Notes: generated by a model not told the origin, from the sequence alone. 64,000 nt of DNA from Pseudomonas fluorescens Q2-87 (GCF_000281895.1 NZ_CM001558.1:4034556-4098555), one strand, 5' to 3'; counted from the first letter of the stretch, positions 21,009 to 32,128 are shown. Made by a program: numbers and translations.

Positions 21009-22082
21009 TCAACGGGACTTCGGCTTTTTACTATCCAACCGCCGCAGATGGCAGGTCACTTCTTCGCGATCGTGGTACAGCTGCTTGCAACCGATCTCAA
21101 CCTTGATGCCCCGGGCCTTGAAGCCCTCGGCGATGCGTTCGAGCAAGCGCTTGACCTCGGCATACCGTTGTTTCATCGGCAACTTGAGGTTCACCACCGC
21201 TTCGCGGCAATGCCCGTCGCCGATCCATTCTTCCAGCATTGCCGCGTTACGTGCCGGCTTCTCGACGATGTCGCAGACCATCCAGTCCACCGGCTGCTTG
21301 GGCTTGAAGGTAAAGCCGTCCGCCATCAAATGCTGCACCAAGCCGGTGTCCATTAGGCTTTCGGCCATGGGACCATTGTCGATGGCCGTGACCAACATGC
21401 CACGGTTGACCAGTTGCCAGGTCCAGCCGCCCGGTGCCGCGCCGAGGTCCACGCCGGTCATGTCGCTGTGCAGGCGTTCGTCCCACTGGTCACGCGGGAT
21501 GAAATGGTGCCAGGCTTCCTCGAGCTTGAGGGTCGAGCGGCTCGGTGCTTCCCGGGGGAATTTAAGGCGTGGAATACCCATGGGCCACATCGCCGAATTA
21601 TCCGCATCCGCCAGGCCCATGAACACTTCGCGGCCGCTCTTGAAGGTCAGCAGTAAACGCGGCTTGCGCGGGTCGTCCACCAACTTGCCGGCCCCAGTCA
21701 ACGCCTTGCGCAGCGGGCCTTCGAATTTCTTGCAAAAATTCGAAAGTTCCTTGCCGTCGTTGGTGTCCACCACTTCCAGCCACAGGCTGCCGCAGGTCGG
21801 GAATGCCGCCATGTGCGCCAGGATCACACTGATGCGGTCGGTTTCCGGCAAATCGATGAAAGTGCCGCGCGCCCATTGGCGCGGAAAAATAAGGTCGGCG
21901 AAACGCTGGCCGCGCATCAGGCGCTCGGCCCCGTCGTCTTCGGTGCAGACGAATTCAGCGCAGGCACTGGCCGGTTTGGCCTTGGCGTAGCCGGCCACGT
22001 TGAGCCGGGCAGCATGCTCGGCGATCTCGGAACAGACCTCGCCTTCGAAGCCCGGCCGGCAGTGCATAAAAAGCGTGTTCAT
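21009..22082 (-). CDS. rlmM: 23S rRNA (cytidine-2498-2'-O)-methyltransferase
   Basis: The 357-residue protein starts at MNTLFMHCRPGFEGEV. An N-terminal THUMP-like region is followed by a Rossmann methyltransferase domain with the SAM motif GVDLGAAPGGWTWQL. RlmM 2'-O-methylates C2498 in the peptidyl-transferase centre. The catalytic Lys-Asp-Lys-Glu residues are consistent with the segments around WMVCDIVEKP and VVNLKLPMK. It is divergent from acnA. Confidence 0.94.
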   Translation of the reverse strand: MNTLFMHCRPGFEGEVCSEIAEHAARLNVAGYAKAKPASACAEFVCTEDDGAERLMRGQRFADLIFPRQWARGTFIDLPETDRISVILAHMAAFPTCGSLWLEVVDTNDGKELSNFCKKFEGPLRKALTGAGKLVDDPRKPRLLLTFKSGREVFMGLADADNSAMWPMGIPRLKFPREAPSRSTLKLEEAWHHFIPRDQWDERLHSDMTGVDLGAAPGGWTWQLVNRGMLVTAIDNGPMAESLMDTGLVQHLMADGFTFKPKQPVDWMVCDIVEKPARNAAMLEEWIGDGHCREAVVNLKLPMKQRYAEVKRLLERIAEGFKARGIKVEIGCKQLYHDREEVTCHLRRLDSKKPKSR

Positions 22083-22254
22083 TGAAACTCCGTAGCAAAG
22101 CCTGTCACGAAAACCGCCGCATGATAGCGGAGTTCGGAACCCCGAACCTGCTCGTAGAGTCCAGTGATTAGTCATTCGCTAAAAACAGGGCTAGGTTAAA
22201 GGCTCTGTCCGTTCCGTCAGTCCGTAGCCGTGCGGACTCAAAGGAGTGATTTCA

Positions 22255-24996
22255 ATGCCGTCCCTCGATAGCCTGAAAACCCTTAAAACGCTGCAAGTCG
22301 ACGCCAAGACCTATCATTATTTCAGCCTGCCGGATGCCGCCCGAAGCCTGGGCGACCTGGACAAGCTGCCCATGTCGCTGAAAGTGCTGCTGGAAAACCT
22401 GCTGCGCTGGGAAGATGAAAAAACCGTCACTGGCGCTGACCTCAAGGCCCTGGCCGCGTGGCTCAAGGAGCGTCGCTCCGACCGGGAAATCCAGTACCGC
22501 CCGGCACGGGTATTGATGCAAGACTTCACCGGTGTCCCCGCCGTGGTCGACCTGGCTGCCATGCGCGCCGCAGTGGAAAAGGCCGGCGGCGATCCCCAGC
22601 GGATCAACCCGCTGTCACCCGTGGACCTGGTGATCGACCATTCGGTGATGGTGGACAAATTCGCCAGCAGCCAGGCGTTCGAGCAGAACGTCGACATCGA
22701 AATGCAGCGCAACGGCGAGCGCTACGCCTTCCTGCGCTGGGGCCAGAGTGCCTTCGATAATTTCAGCGTGGTACCGCCGGGCACCGGCATCTGCCACCAG
22801 GTCAACCTCGAATACCTGGGCCGCACCGTGTGGACCCGCGAGGAGGATGGCCGCCTTTATGCATTCCCGGACACGCTGGTAGGCACCGACTCCCACACCA
22901 CCATGATCAATGGCCTCGGCGTACTGGGCTGGGGCGTCGGCGGCATCGAAGCCGAAGCGGCCATGCTCGGCCAACCGGTGTCGATGCTGATTCCCGAAGT
23001 CGTCGGTTTCAAACTCACCGGCAAGCTGCGCGAAGGCATCACCGCCACCGACCTGGTGCTTACCGTCACGCAGATGCTGCGCAAGAAGGGCGTGGTGGGC
23101 AAATTCGTCGAGTTCTATGGCGACGGCCTCGCCGACCTGCCCTTGGCCGACCGTGCCACTATTGCCAACATGGCCCCGGAATATGGCGCCACCTGTGGAT
23201 TCTTCCCGGTCGACGATGTAACCCTGGACTATCTGCGCTTGTCCGGCCGGCCGGCCGACACTGTGAAACTGGTGGAAGCCTACTGCAAGACCCAGGGCCT
23301 GTGGCGCTTGCCCGGCCAGGAACCGGTGTTCACCGACACCCTGGAATTGGACATGGGCAGCGTCGAGGCCAGCCTCGCCGGGCCGAAACGCCCCCAAGAC
23401 CGGGTATCGCTGCCAAACGTCGGCCAGGCCTTCAGTGACTTCCTGGGACTCCAGGTCAAACCCACCAGTAAGGAGGAAGGTCGCCTGGAAAGCGAAGGCG
23501 GCGGTGGCGTGGCGGTGGGCAACGCCGATCAGGTGGGCGAAGCCGAGTACGAGTTCGAAGGCCAGACCCATCGTCTGAAGAACGGCGCGGTGGTGATTGC
23601 TGCCATTACGTCCTGCACCAACACCTCCAACCCCAGCGTGATGATGGCCGCCGGGCTGCTGGCCAAAAAAGCAGTGGAAAAGGGCTTGACCCGCAAACCC
23701 TGGGTCAAGAGCTCCCTCGCACCGGGCTCCAAGGTCGTCACCGACTATTACAAGGCCGCTGGCCTGACCGAGTACCTGGATAAACTCGGTTTCGACTTGG
23801 TGGGCTACGGCTGCACCACCTGTATCGGTAACTCCGGACCGCTGCGGGAACCGATTGAAAAAGCTATCCAGAAAGCCGATCTCACCGTGGCTTCGGTCTT
23901 GTCGGGCAACCGCAACTTCGAAGGACGAGTCCATCCGCTGGTCAAGACCAATTGGCTGGCCTCGCCGCCCCTCGTGGTCGCCTATGCCCTGGCCGGTACC
24001 GTGCGCATCGACATCAGCAGCGAGCCGCTGGGTAACGATCGAGATGGCAACCCAGTGTACCTGCGGGACATCTGGCCGAGCAGCCGGGAAGTGGCCGACG
24101 CCGTGGCCCAGGTGAACACCAGCATGTTCCACAAGGAATACGCGGCGGTGTTCGCCGGGGACGAGCAATGGCAAGCCATCGAAGTGCCGCAAGCGGCCAC
24201 CTACGTATGGCAATCGGACTCGACCTATATCCAGCATCCGCCGTTCTTCGACGACATCGGCGGGCCGCCACCAGCGGTCAAGAACGTCGAAGGCGCCCGG
24301 ATCCTGGCCCTGCTGGGAGATTCGGTGACCACCGACCATATTTCCCCGGCCGGCAACATCAAGGCTGACAGCCCGGCCGGTCGCTACCTGCGCGAGCAGG
24401 GCGTGGAGCCTAGGGACTTCAATTCCTACGGCTCAAGACGCGGCAATCACCAGGTCATGATGCGTGGCACCTTCGCCAATATCCGCATTCGCAACGAAAT
24501 GCTCGACGGCGAAGAAGGCGGCAACACGATCTACATCCCCAACGGCGAAAGAATGCCGATCTACGATGCTGCAATGCTCTATCAAGCCACGGGGACGCCG
24601 CTGGTGGTGATTGCGGGGCAGGAATACGGTACGGGGTCGAGCCGCGACTGGGCGGCCAAGGGCACTAACCTGCTGGGGGTCAAGGCGGTGATCGCCGAAA
24701 GCTTCGAGCGGATCCATCGCTCCAATTTGGTGGGGATGGGCGTGCTGCCATTGCAGTTCAAGCTCGATCAGAATCGCAAGAGCCTGAACCTCACGGGCAA
24801 GGAAACCGTGGACATCCTGGGCCTGGACAACATCGAACTGACGCCACGCATGAACCTGCCCCTGGTCATCACCCGCGAGGACGGCAGCCAGGAACGGATT
24901 GAAGTGCTGTGTCGGATCGATACCCTCAATGAAGTCGAGTATTTCAAGGCCGGTGGCATCCTTCACTATGTCCTACGGCAATTGATTGCAGCTTAA
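22255..24996 (+). CDS. acnA: Aconitate hydratase A
   Basis: The ATG at 22255 follows AAGGAG by eight bases and gives 913 residues, normal for AcnA/IRP-type aconitase. The three [4Fe-4S] ligands are Cys454 (SCTNTSNP), Cys520 and Cys523 (GCTTCIGN). The C-terminal swivel domain includes [10 protein letters not shown]. It isomerises citrate to isocitrate in the TCA and glyoxylate cycles; AcnA is the oxidant-stable, stress-induced form in many bacteria. It is a single gene ended by the terminator at 25011-25043. Confidence 0.98.
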   Translation: MPSLDSLKTLKTLQVDAKTYHYFSLPDAARSLGDLDKLPMSLKVLLENLLRWEDEKTVTGADLKALAAWLKERRSDREIQYRPARVLMQDFTGVPAVVDLAAMRAAVEKAGGDPQRINPLSPVDLVIDHSVMVDKFASSQAFEQNVDIEMQRNGERYAFLRWGQSAFDNFSVVPPGTGICHQVNLEYLGRTVWTREEDGRLYAFPDTLVGTDSHTTMINGLGVLGWGVGGIEAEAAMLGQPVSMLIPEVVGFKLTGKLREGITATDLVLTVTQMLRKKGVVGKFVEFYGDGLADLPLADRATIANMAPEYGATCGFFPVDDVTLDYLRLSGRPADTVKLVEAYCKTQGLWRLPGQEPVFTDTLELDMGSVEASLAGPKRPQDRVSLPNVGQAFSDFLGLQVKPTSKEEGRLESEGGGGVAVGNADQVGEAEYEFEGQTHRLKNGAVVIAAITSCTNTSNPSVMMAAGLLAKKAVEKGLTRKPWVKSSLAPGSKVVTDYYKAAGLTEYLDKLGFDLVGYGCTTCIGNSGPLREPIEKAIQKADLTVASVLSGNRNFEGRVHPLVKTNWLASPPLVVAYALAGTVRIDISSEPLGNDRDGNPVYLRDIWPSSREVADAVAQVNTSMFHKEYAAVFAGDEQWQAIEVPQAATYVWQSDSTYIQHPPFFDDIGGPPPAVKNVEGARILALLGDSVTTDHISPAGNIKADSPAGRYLREQGVEPRDFNSYGSRRGNHQVMMRGTFANIRIRNEMLDGEEGGNTIYIPNGERMPIYDAAMLYQATGTPLVVIAGQEYGTGSSRDWAAKGTNLLGVKAVIAESFERIHRSNLVGMGVLPLQFKLDQNRKSLNLTGKETVDILGLDNIELTPRMNLPLVITREDGSQERIEVLCRIDTLNEVEYFKAGGILHYVLRQLIAA

Positions 24997-25010
24997 CAGG
25001 ACCGCTCCTA

Positions 25011-25043
25011 CAAAAACACCGCCGCTTTAGGGCGGTGTTTTTG
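25011..25043 (+). terminator. Intrinsic terminator after acnA
   Basis: AAAAACACCGCC, loop GCTTTAG, GGCGGTGTTTTTG. Confidence 0.92.
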
Positions 25044-25121
25044 TATCGGTCTGCCTATAATCCCCGCCGCTAACTTTGCCCTGCCCGCTTTGCGCGTTCG
25101 TCAGCCTCAAAAGGATGTGAT

Positions 25122-25910
25122 ATGTCTGCCCTGCCCTGGCCCTATCTGGCCCTCCTTTCAATCGGTTACGTCATGGCCCTGGCCTACGGTCAGTTGGCTT
25201 GGACTGCCGCCATCTCGGTTGCGCTGCTGCTATTTGCCGGCTATGCCGTTCGCCAGCAGAAGACACCGGTCGGCCAGTTTCTCGGGCACGCGCTGTTCGT
25301 GGTGATGGCGCTGGCACTGGCCATGCATTGGATGCCAGGCTTTTTCAACGGGCGGGCCATTGCCGCGCAACGCTTGACCGATGATGCAACGCGCTTCGCC
25401 ATGTACCTGAACCAGGACAAGCCATTGATCGGCTTCTGGCTGCTGCTGGCCTGCCCGTGGATCGTTGGCCGCCGCTCGTTTCGCCTGTCGGTCTACGCCA
25501 CGGCCCTGGGCCTGGGCCTAAGCGTAGCGCTGGCCCTCGGCGGGGCCCTGCTGCTGGGCATGATCCACTGGGCACCGAAGTGGCCGGATCACGCCTGGCT
25601 GTGGCTACTCAATAATCTTCTATTGGTCACCCTGGTGGAGGAAGCCCTATTTCGCGGCTACATTCAGGGTGGCCTGAGCCGGCACTTCAAACACTTGGCT
25701 CATGGCGACAATCTGGCGTTGCTGCTGGCCTCGCTGCTGTTCGGCCTGGTGCATGCGGGCGCCGGTTGGGAATGGGTGCTGCTGTCCGGCCTGGCGGGGA
25801 TCGGTTATGGCTTGGCGTATCGTTTCGGCGGCCTGAGCGCGGCGATCGCCACGCATTTTGGCCTCAATCTGCTTCATTACGCCCTATTTACTTACCCGAT
25901 GCTGGCGTGA
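25122..25910 (+). CDS. CPBP-family intramembrane glutamic endopeptidase
   Basis: This 262-residue protein has about eight membrane helices. The CPBP (Abi/Rce1-like) motifs are in order: VEEALFRG (EExxxR), FGLVHAG (FxxxH) and HFGLNLLH (HxxxN). These form the metal- or glutamate-based active site buried in the membrane. Substrates are unknown; relatives process prenylated peptides or bacteriocins. It precedes the aer-like gene by 77 bp on the same strand. Confidence 0.85.
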   Translation: MSALPWPYLALLSIGYVMALAYGQLAWTAAISVALLLFAGYAVRQQKTPVGQFLGHALFVVMALALAMHWMPGFFNGRAIAAQRLTDDATRFAMYLNQDKPLIGFWLLLACPWIVGRRSFRLSVYATALGLGLSVALALGGALLLGMIHWAPKWPDHAWLWLLNNLLLVTLVEEALFRGYIQGGLSRHFKHLAHGDNLALLLASLLFGLVHAGAGWEWVLLSGLAGIGYGLAYRFGGLSAAIATHFGLNLLHYALFTYPMLA

Positions 25911-25931
25911 TAGCGACAGGTGAAAATAACT

Positions 25932-25958
25932 TCAATAAAAACCTGACGACGCCGACAA
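25932..25958 (+). promoter_or_regulatory. Possible FliA (sigma-28) promoter of aer
   Basis: TCAA (25932-25935) and GCCGACAA (25951-25958) are separated by 15 bp, against the consensus TAAA-N15-GCCGATAA, with one mismatch in each element. The location 30 bp before the aer start suits a flagellar-regulon promoter. Motif match only. Confidence 0.35.
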
Positions 25959-25987
25959 CCTTTCAAAGCCTTGCGGACTCACACACC

Positions 25988-27553
25988 ATGCGTAACAACC
26001 AGCCCGTCACACAGCGTGAAAGGACCTTCCCGGCCCAGCAGCGATTGATTTCCACCACCGACGCCAAGGGCGTGATCACCTACTGCAATGACGCCTTCAT
26101 TGAAATCAGCGGGTATTCGAAAGAAGAACTGATCCGTTCGCCACACAATCTGGTGCGCCATCCCGATGTTCCGTCCGCTGTGTTCGCGCACATGTGGGGC
26201 ACGCTCAAACAGGGCTTGCCATGGATGGGCATTGTCAAGAACCGCAGCAAGAACGGCGACCATTACTGGGTCAACGCCTATGTCACGCCCGTGTTCGAGG
26301 GCAACCAGGTGGTCGGCTACGAGTCGGTGCGGATCAAGCCCACCGCCGAGCAGATCGGCCGGGCCGAGGCGCTCTACCTGCGCATCAACCAGGGTAAATC
26401 TGCGGTTCCCAGCAGCGACAAATGGTTGCCGATGCTGCAGGACTGGCTGCCGTTCATTCTGGTCAGCCAGTTGAGCTTCGTCGTTGGCGCCTTCCTCAAC
26501 TCCCATTGGGGCTTTGCCCTGGCGGCGGTGCTATCGGTGCCCTTGGGACTGATGGGCCTGCAATGGCAGCAACGCGGGATCAAGCGCCTGCTGCGCCTGG
26601 CCGAACAAACCACCTCCGACCCGCTGATCGCCCGGATGTACACCGACAGCCGCGGCGCCCAGGCGCGCCTGGAGATGTCGATTCTCAGCCAGGAAGCTCG
26701 CCTGAAAACCTGCCTGACCCGCCTGCAGGACACCGCCGAACACCTCAACGATCAGGCACGCCAATCCAACACGCTGGCCCACGACAGCTCCAGCGGCCTG
26801 GAACGCCAGCGCGTGGAAACCGAACAGGTTGCCACTGCCGTCAACCAGATGGCCGCGACCACCCAGGAAGTCGCCAGCCATGTGCAACGCACCGCCGACG
26901 CTACCCAGGAAGCCAATCGCCTGACCGGACGTGGCCGAGACATCGCTGGGGAAACCCGCGAAGCCATCGAGCGATTGTCGGTGGTGGTCGGCGAGACGGG
27001 GCAGACCGTGACCCAACTGGCCAAGGACAGCGACGAGATCGGTGGCGTGGTGGACGTGATCAAGGGCATCGCCGACCAGACCAATTTGCTGGCCCTCAAC
27101 GCAGCGATCGAAGCGGCCCGTGCCGGTGAGATGGGTCGTGGCTTTGCCGTGGTAGCCGACGAAGTACGCCAACTGGCACAACGCACCAGCGAGTCCACCG
27201 GGCAGATCCATGCCCTGATCGCCAAGCTCCAGCAAACCGCCACCAACGCCGTGCAGACCATGGACGCCGGTCATCGCCAAGCCGAAGAAGGCGTGGCGCG
27301 GGTCATGGAAGCCGACCGGGCATTGGTTGGCATCAGCGAAGCGGTGGCTCACATCACCGACATGACCACGCAGATCGCAGCCGCAACCGAAGAACAGAGC
27401 TCGGTGGCCGAGGAGATCAGCCGCAACATCAGCAACATCTCCGCACTGGCCGACCAGACCTCGGGCCAGGCCCACAGCTCGGCCCTGCTGAGCGAAGAAC
27501 TGACCCGTACGGCCAATACCCAGTATTCGCTGGTGGAGCGATTCAACCGCTGA
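25988..27553 (+). CDS. aer: Aerotaxis receptor Aer (PAS-containing chemoreceptor)
   Basis: From the ATG at 25988 the protein is 521 residues. It has an N-terminal PAS domain (about 20-120, with the FAD-type features [15 protein letters not shown] and NLVRHPDVP), a short central hydrophobic segment (about 155-195) and a C-terminal methyl-accepting signalling domain. The hairpin-tip motif is [18 protein letters not shown]. Aer senses redox or oxygen through FAD and drives taxis to preferred oxygen levels. It lies close to the cbb3 oxidases, as in P. aeruginosa. A strong terminator follows. Confidence 0.92.
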   Translation: MRNNQPVTQRERTFPAQQRLISTTDAKGVITYCNDAFIEISGYSKEELIRSPHNLVRHPDVPSAVFAHMWGTLKQGLPWMGIVKNRSKNGDHYWVNAYVTPVFEGNQVVGYESVRIKPTAEQIGRAEALYLRINQGKSAVPSSDKWLPMLQDWLPFILVSQLSFVVGAFLNSHWGFALAAVLSVPLGLMGLQWQQRGIKRLLRLAEQTTSDPLIARMYTDSRGAQARLEMSILSQEARLKTCLTRLQDTAEHLNDQARQSNTLAHDSSSGLERQRVETEQVATAVNQMAATTQEVASHVQRTADATQEANRLTGRGRDIAGETREAIERLSVVVGETGQTVTQLAKDSDEIGGVVDVIKGIADQTNLLALNAAIEAARAGEMGRGFAVVADEVRQLAQRTSESTGQIHALIAKLQQTATNAVQTMDAGHRQAEEGVARVMEADRALVGISEAVAHITDMTTQIAAATEEQSSVAEEISRNISNISALADQTSGQAHSSALLSEELTRTANTQYSLVERFNR

Positions 27554-27569
27554 TAGATGTCTGCCCCAT

Positions 27570-27604
27570 AAAAAACCGGGAAGGTGACGCTTCCCGGTTT
27601 TTTA
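27570..27604 (+). terminator. Intrinsic terminator after aer
   Basis: AAAAAACCGGGAAG, six-base loop, CTTCCCGGTTTTTT. Confidence 0.93.
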
Positions 27605-27640
27605 TTGCTAATTCAAAATGGTGTCGCGTTATGAACCGTC

Positions 27641-27726
27641 TTCGCAAGCAAGCCCGCTCCCACAAGGGGATTACAGTTGTTCATGCGAACGCATTTCAAA
27701 ATGTGGGAGCGGGCTTGCTCGCGAAG
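27641..27726. repeat. REP doublet, class B, inverted
   Basis: TTCGCAAGCAAGCCCGCTCC at the left is mirrored by GGAGCGGGCTTGCTCGCGAA at the right. It lies between convergent aer and the hydrolase gene. Confidence 0.85.
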
Positions 27727-27744
27727 AGGCCAGGACAGACGCTA

Positions 27745-28434
27745 TCAATCCTGAAGAAACGCCGCCACCTTTCCCGCCGCCGCCTCCAGATGCTGTTCAT
27801 GGCTAAACCCCGAAGCCTTCAGCGGCTTGAGATCATGATCCCCAGCCACCAGCCACATCACCTCGATGCTCGGCGACAAGTCATAACCCTGCACCGCCTC
27901 CCGATTGCCCAACGCATCGCGCTCGCCCTGGACGATCAAGGTGGGAGTCTTCAGTTCCGCCAGGTGCTCGACCCGTGGCTTTTCTGGCTTGCCCACCGCA
28001 TAGAAGGGATACCCCAGGCACACCAGCGCGTCGGCGCCCAATTCATCGGCGAGCAAACTCGCCATTCGTCCGCCCATGGATTTGCCGCCGATGGCCAGCC
28101 GGCCAGCGACATAAGGCCGCACCGTGGCGTACACCTCACGCCAACACTCCAACAGTTTCGGTGCTGGGTTCGGAGGACGCTTACCACCGTCCTGGCGCCG
28201 CTGAGCCATGTAGGGAAACTCGAAGCGCAGCACGTTGACGCCCTGTGCGGCAAGGCGCGCGGCCATTTCGTCCATGAAGCCGCTGTCCATCGGGGCACCG
28301 GCGCCATGAGCCAGGATCAGGGTCGGCGACTCGCTTCCACTCTTTGATTGGGCGACGTTCCATAGCCAGCCATGTTGCTCCACACACTGCGCCCATTGAT
28401 CCCCGTCAATACTGGCCTTGTGCTGTTTGTCCAT
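27745..28434 (-). CDS. Alpha/beta-hydrolase of the KANL3/Tex30 type
   Basis: The 229-residue protein has an alpha/beta-hydrolase core: oxyanion-region motif [14 protein letters not shown], nucleophile elbow GKSMGGR, and likely acid and base in QGERDALG and AGDHDLKP. No signal peptide is present. The substrate is unknown; this DUF/dienelactone-like group is widespread. It is divergent from the first cco operon, and its first codons contain an ANR-box-like sequence that may serve ccoN. Confidence 0.8.
   Translation of the reverse strand: MDKQHKASIDGDQWAQCVEQHGWLWNVAQSKSGSESPTLILAHGAGAPMDSGFMDEMAARLAAQGVNVLRFEFPYMAQRRQDGGKRPPNPAPKLLECWREVYATVRPYVAGRLAIGGKSMGGRMASLLADELGADALVCLGYPFYAVGKPEKPRVEHLAELKTPTLIVQGERDALGNREAVQGYDLSPSIEVMWLVAGDHDLKPLKASGFSHEQHLEAAAGKVAAFLQD
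28396..28409. promoter_or_regulatory. ANR box upstream of the first cco operon
   Basis: TTGATCCCCGTCAA differs from the Anr/FNR consensus TTGAT-N4-ATCAA at one base. It lies 122 bp upstream of ccoN and inside the 5' coding end of the divergent hydrolase gene. A TATAAC -10 candidate is at 28458-28463. Confidence 0.7.
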
Positions 28435-28530
28435 GCTTGCCTCGCTTTTAGTCTGCCTATAACTCCAGGCGAAGAACGCTGCACTGCCCTGCGCAGGCGC
28501 TCACTTCGGCTGAACCGTGGATGGGGAACC

Positions 28531-29955
28531 ATGAACACTTCTATCAGTACCGCCTACAACTACAAGGTGGTCCGCCAATTCGCCATTATGACGGTGGTGT
28601 GGGGCATCGTCGGCATGGGGCTCGGGGTTTTTCTCGCGGCTCAATTGGTCTGGCCACAACTCAATTTCGATTTGCCCTGGACCAGCTTCGGCCGCCTGCG
28701 CCCGCTGCACACCAACGCGGTGATCTTCGCCTTTGGCGGCTGCGCCTTGTTCGCCAGTTCGTTCTATTCGGTGCAACGCACCTGCCAGACGCAATTGTTC
28801 GCCCCGAAAATCGCCGCGTTCTGCTTCTGGGGCTGGCAACTGGTGATCGTGCTGGCGGCCATCAGCCTGCCACTGGGCTACACCAGTTCCAAGGAATACG
28901 CCGAGCTGGAATGGCCGATCGACATCCTGATCACCATCGTCTGGGTCGCCTACGCCATCGTGTTCTTCGGCACCGTGGCCAAGCGCAACACCAAGCACAT
29001 CTATGTCGGTAACTGGTTCTTCGGCGGGTTCATCCTCACCGTGGCGATCCTGCACATCGTCAACAACCTGGAACTGCCGGTGAGCTTCACCAAGTCCTAC
29101 TCGGTGTATGCCGGGGCCACCGATGCGATGGTGCAATGGTGGTACGGGCACAACGCCGTGGGCTTTTTCCTCACCGCAGGCTTCCTGGGGATGATGTACT
29201 ACTTCGTGCCCAAGCAGGCTGAGCGTCCGGTGTATTCCTATCGCCTGTCCATCGTCCACTTCTGGGCGCTGATCACCCTGTACATCTGGGCTGGCCCGCA
29301 TCACCTGCACTACACCGCGCTGCCGGACTGGGCACAGTCGCTGGGCATGGTGATGTCGCTGATCCTGCTGGCGCCCAGCTGGGGCGGCATGATCAACGGC
29401 ATGATGACCCTCTCGGGCGCCTGGCATAAGTTGCGCAGCGACCCGATCCTGCGGTTCCTGGTGGTATCCCTGGCGTTCTACGGCATGTCGACCTTCGAGG
29501 GCCCGATGATGGCCATCAAGACCGTCAACGCCCTCTCCCACTACACCGACTGGACCATCGGCCACGTACATGCCGGCGCCCTCGGCTGGGTGGCGATGAT
29601 CTCCATCGGTGCGCTGTATCACATGATCCCGAAAGTCTTTGGCCGCCCACAGATGCACAGCATCGGCCTGATCAACGCGCACTTCTGGCTCGCGACCATC
29701 GGCACCGTGCTGTACATCGCCTCGATGTGGGTCAACGGCATCGCCCAAGGCCTGATGTGGCGCGCAGTGAACGAGGACGGCACGCTCACCTACTCCTTCG
29801 TCGAAACACTGGTGGCCAGCCACCCGGGCTTCGTCGTACGGCTGGTGGGCGGAGCGATTTTCCTCAGCGGCATGCTGCTGATGGCCTACAACACCTGGCG
29901 CACCGTGCGGGCCTACCAACCCGCCGAAGCCGCCGCTGCCGCGCAGATGGCCTGA
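28531..29955 (+). CDS. ccoN: cbb3-type cytochrome c oxidase subunit I, first operon
   Basis: The 474-residue protein from the ATG at 28531 is the catalytic haem-copper subunit with about 12 membrane helices. Haem and CuB histidines lie in segments such as [26 protein letters not shown] and [10 protein letters not shown]. By gene order it corresponds to P. aeruginosa ccoN2, the Anr-induced, microaerobic copy. It heads ccoNOQP, with ccoO 10 bp downstream. It is strongly similar to the second copy at 32214. Confidence 0.96.
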   Translation: MNTSISTAYNYKVVRQFAIMTVVWGIVGMGLGVFLAAQLVWPQLNFDLPWTSFGRLRPLHTNAVIFAFGGCALFASSFYSVQRTCQTQLFAPKIAAFCFWGWQLVIVLAAISLPLGYTSSKEYAELEWPIDILITIVWVAYAIVFFGTVAKRNTKHIYVGNWFFGGFILTVAILHIVNNLELPVSFTKSYSVYAGATDAMVQWWYGHNAVGFFLTAGFLGMMYYFVPKQAERPVYSYRLSIVHFWALITLYIWAGPHHLHYTALPDWAQSLGMVMSLILLAPSWGGMINGMMTLSGAWHKLRSDPILRFLVVSLAFYGMSTFEGPMMAIKTVNALSHYTDWTIGHVHAGALGWVAMISIGALYHMIPKVFGRPQMHSIGLINAHFWLATIGTVLYIASMWVNGIAQGLMWRAVNEDGTLTYSFVETLVASHPGFVVRLVGGAIFLSGMLLMAYNTWRTVRAYQPAEAAAAAQMA

Positions 29956-29965
29956 GGAGTCCGCC

Positions 29966-30574
29966 ATGAAACACGAAACCATCGAAAAAAACGTCGGCCT
30001 GCTGATGCTGCTGATGGTCCTGGCCGTGAGCATTGGTGGCCTGACCCAGATCGTGCCGCTGTTCTTCCAGGACGTGACCAATAAACCGGTGGACGGCATG
30101 AAGCCCTACACCGCCCTGCAACTGGAAGGCCGCGACATCTACATCCGCGAAGGTTGCGTCGGCTGCCACTCGCAGATGATCCGTCCGTTCCGTGCCGAGA
30201 CCGAGCGCTACGGCCACTACTCGGTCGCTGGTGAAAGCGTCTGGGACCACCCGTTCCTGTGGGGTTCCAAGCGTACCGGGCCAGACCTGGCCCGGGTCGG
30301 CGCACGCTACTCCGATGACTGGCACCGTGCGCACCTGTACAACCCGCGCAACGTCGTGCCCGAGTCGAAAATGCCGGCCTACCCGTGGCTGGTCACCCAA
30401 GCGGTAGACAGCAGCCACACCGAAGGCAAGCTGCGGGCCATGCGCACCCTGGGCGTGCCGTACACCGACGACGACATCGCCGGCAGCGTGGCCTCGCTCA
30501 AGGGCAAGACCGAAATGGATGCGCTGGTGGCCTACCTGCAAGTGCTCGGCACTGCCATCAAGAGCAAGAGGTGA
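29966..30574 (+). CDS. ccoO: cbb3 oxidase monohaem cytochrome c subunit II, first operon
   Basis: This 202-residue subunit has an N-terminal membrane anchor (about 10-30) and one c-type haem site, Cys64-x2-Cys67-His68 (CVGCHS), with the later axial Met in SKMPAYPW. It passes electrons from CcoP to CcoN. TGAGGAG just after the ccoN stop provides the ribosome-binding site. ccoQ follows within 3 bp. Confidence 0.96.
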   Translation: MKHETIEKNVGLLMLLMVLAVSIGGLTQIVPLFFQDVTNKPVDGMKPYTALQLEGRDIYIREGCVGCHSQMIRPFRAETERYGHYSVAGESVWDHPFLWGSKRTGPDLARVGARYSDDWHRAHLYNPRNVVPESKMPAYPWLVTQAVDSSHTEGKLRAMRTLGVPYTDDDIAGSVASLKGKTEMDALVAYLQVLGTAIKSKR

Positions 30575-30577
30575 GCC

Positions 30578-30781
30578 ATGGTTTTTGAAATGAGTACCGG
30601 AATGATCCGCGGCCTGGGCACCGTCGTGGTGTTCATAGCCTTCATCGGCCTGACCCTGTGGGTGTTCAACAGCAAGCGCAGCCCGGAGTTCGCCGAGGCA
30701 CGCCTGCTGCCGTTCGCCGACGAACCCGCCGCCGACATCGCCAACCCCCAAGACCCTGCAACAAGGAGTACCCGGCCATGA
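30578..30781 (+). CDS. ccoQ: cbb3 oxidase small subunit CcoQ, first operon
   Basis: This 67-residue protein has a single membrane helix ([17 protein letters not shown]) and a short charged tail, the usual form of CcoQ, which stabilises the complex. GAGGTG precedes the ATG at 30578; an internal ATG at 30590 is possible. Its stop overlaps the ccoP start (ATGA). Confidence 0.93.
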   Translation: MVFEMSTGMIRGLGTVVVFIAFIGLTLWVFNSKRSPEFAEARLLPFADEPAADIANPQDPATRSTRP

Positions 30782-31731
30782 CCACCTTCTGGAGTACGTG
30801 GATCTGCGTACTGACCATCGGCAGCCTGATCGGCCTGACCTGGCTGCTGATCGGCACCCGCAAGGGCGAGACCAAGGGCAGCGTCGACCAGACCATGGGC
30901 CACAGCTTCGACGGCATCGAGGAATACGACAACCCGCTGCCACAGTGGTGGTTCCTGTTGTTCGCTGGCACCTTGGTGTTTTCCGTCGGTTACCTGGTCC
31001 TGTACCCAGGCCTGGGCAACTGGAAAGGCATCCTGCCGGGCTACGAGAATGGTTGGACCGGCGCCCATGAATGGGAAAAGGAAATGGCCAAGGCCGACGC
31101 CAAATTCGGGCCGATCTTCGCCAAATTCGCCGCCATGCCGGTGGGGGAAGTGGCCAAGGACCCCCAGGCCCTGAAGATGGGCGGCCGGCTGTTTGCCTCC
31201 AATTGCTCGGTCTGCCACGGCTCGGACGCCAAGGGTGCCTTCGGCTTCCCGAACCTGGCCGACAGCAACTGGCGTTGGGGCGGCGCGGCCGACACCATCA
31301 AGGCCACCATCCTGGGCGGCCGTATGGCGGCGATGCCGGCCTGGGGCGAAGTGCTGGGAGATGCCGGGGTCAAGAATGTCGCCGCGTATGTGCGCCATGA
31401 CCTGGCCGGCCTGCCTCTTGCGGCCGACAGCGGTGCCGACCTGCAAGCCGGCCAGCAGACGTTCAACACCACGTGTGCTGCCTGCCATGGCGCCAACGGC
31501 CAGGGCACCGAGGCCATGGGCGCGCCGAACCTGACGCAACCGGCCGGCTTCATCTACGGCACCAGCCTTGCACAATTGCAGCAGACCATTCGCCACGGTC
31601 GCCAGGGTCACATGCCCGCGCAGAACGAACTGCTGGGTAACGACAAAGTGCAACTGCTGGCCGCCTACGTTTACAGCCTGTCCCACACCGTCAGCGCCGA
31701 GCGCCTGCAAGCTGACAGCAAAAGCGAATAA
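30778..31731 (+). CDS. ccoP: cbb3 oxidase dihaem cytochrome c subunit III, first operon
   Basis: The 317-residue protein starts at [11 protein letters not shown], overlapping ccoQ by four bases with AAGGAG upstream. Two membrane helices at the N-terminus are followed by two cytochrome c domains with haem sites CSVCH and CAACH. CcoP accepts electrons from soluble cytochromes. It is about ten residues shorter than the second-operon CcoP, lacking a short loop before the first haem domain. A GCCGCAT/ATGCGGC hairpin without a T-tract follows (31750-31772). Confidence 0.96.
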   Translation: MTTFWSTWICVLTIGSLIGLTWLLIGTRKGETKGSVDQTMGHSFDGIEEYDNPLPQWWFLLFAGTLVFSVGYLVLYPGLGNWKGILPGYENGWTGAHEWEKEMAKADAKFGPIFAKFAAMPVGEVAKDPQALKMGGRLFASNCSVCHGSDAKGAFGFPNLADSNWRWGGAADTIKATILGGRMAAMPAWGEVLGDAGVKNVAAYVRHDLAGLPLAADSGADLQAGQQTFNTTCAACHGANGQGTEAMGAPNLTQPAGFIYGTSLAQLQQTIRHGRQGHMPAQNELLGNDKVQLLAAYVYSLSHTVSAERLQADSKSE

Positions 31732-31787
31732 ATCCTGACCACACGAACAGCCGCATTCTTCCGGATGCGGCAGTTCCGTGCCCCAGC

Positions 31788-31802
31788 GCGACGCATTGTC
31801 GC
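31788..31802. promoter_or_regulatory. RoxR/RegA-like site 1 upstream of the second cco operon
   Basis: GCGACGCATTGTCGC is an inverted repeat GCGAC-N5-GTCGC, resembling RegA/PrrA/RoxR binding sequences. It lies in the 482-bp gap between the operons, about 412 bp before ccoN. Confidence 0.45.
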
Positions 31803-32041
31803 ACCCTTCCAAGGTCTGCCTTTCGGTTCCCTCCAATCGGGTCTAAGCTAGTTTTGACGTGCACGGGTGATTGCCGGTTTTCAGGTTGACGCGACTCGAT
31901 GTGTTCGACAATCCGTTCGATAAAAGGCCGCAAATTCAGGTGGATACCCGCTGTTGCGAGATCTGTCCCGCCTGACCCGGACACGGTGTTCGAACACACC
32001 CCGTTACAACCGATCCGCCCCCCTCACCTGTTTCATTCGCT

Positions 32042-32056
32042 GCGACAATTTGTCGG
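32042..32056. promoter_or_regulatory. RoxR/RegA-like site 2 upstream of the second cco operon
   Basis: TGCGACAATTTGTCGG (32041-32056) closely follows the PrrA/RegA-type consensus GCG(A/G)C-NN-TTTGTCG. It lies 158 bp upstream of ccoN. RoxSR is the Pseudomonas counterpart and is known to act on terminal oxidase genes. Confidence 0.6.
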
Positions 32057-32128
32057 GGGTCAATTTTGACCCTACCCTGCGCATGGAAAGGCCGCAGAAT
32101 CAGCTTTTGAAAGCATTGACCCAGGTCA
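32057..32128. promoter_or_regulatory. Cluster of GTCA/TGAC palindromes before the second cco operon
   Basis: GGGTCAATTTTGACCC (32057-32072) has perfect 7-bp arms and abuts the RoxR-like site. TGACCCAGGTCA (32117-32128) repeats the same half-site with opposite arm order. No regulator is assigned. The rest of the 482-bp gap (31732-32213) shows no ANR box. Confidence 0.45.
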
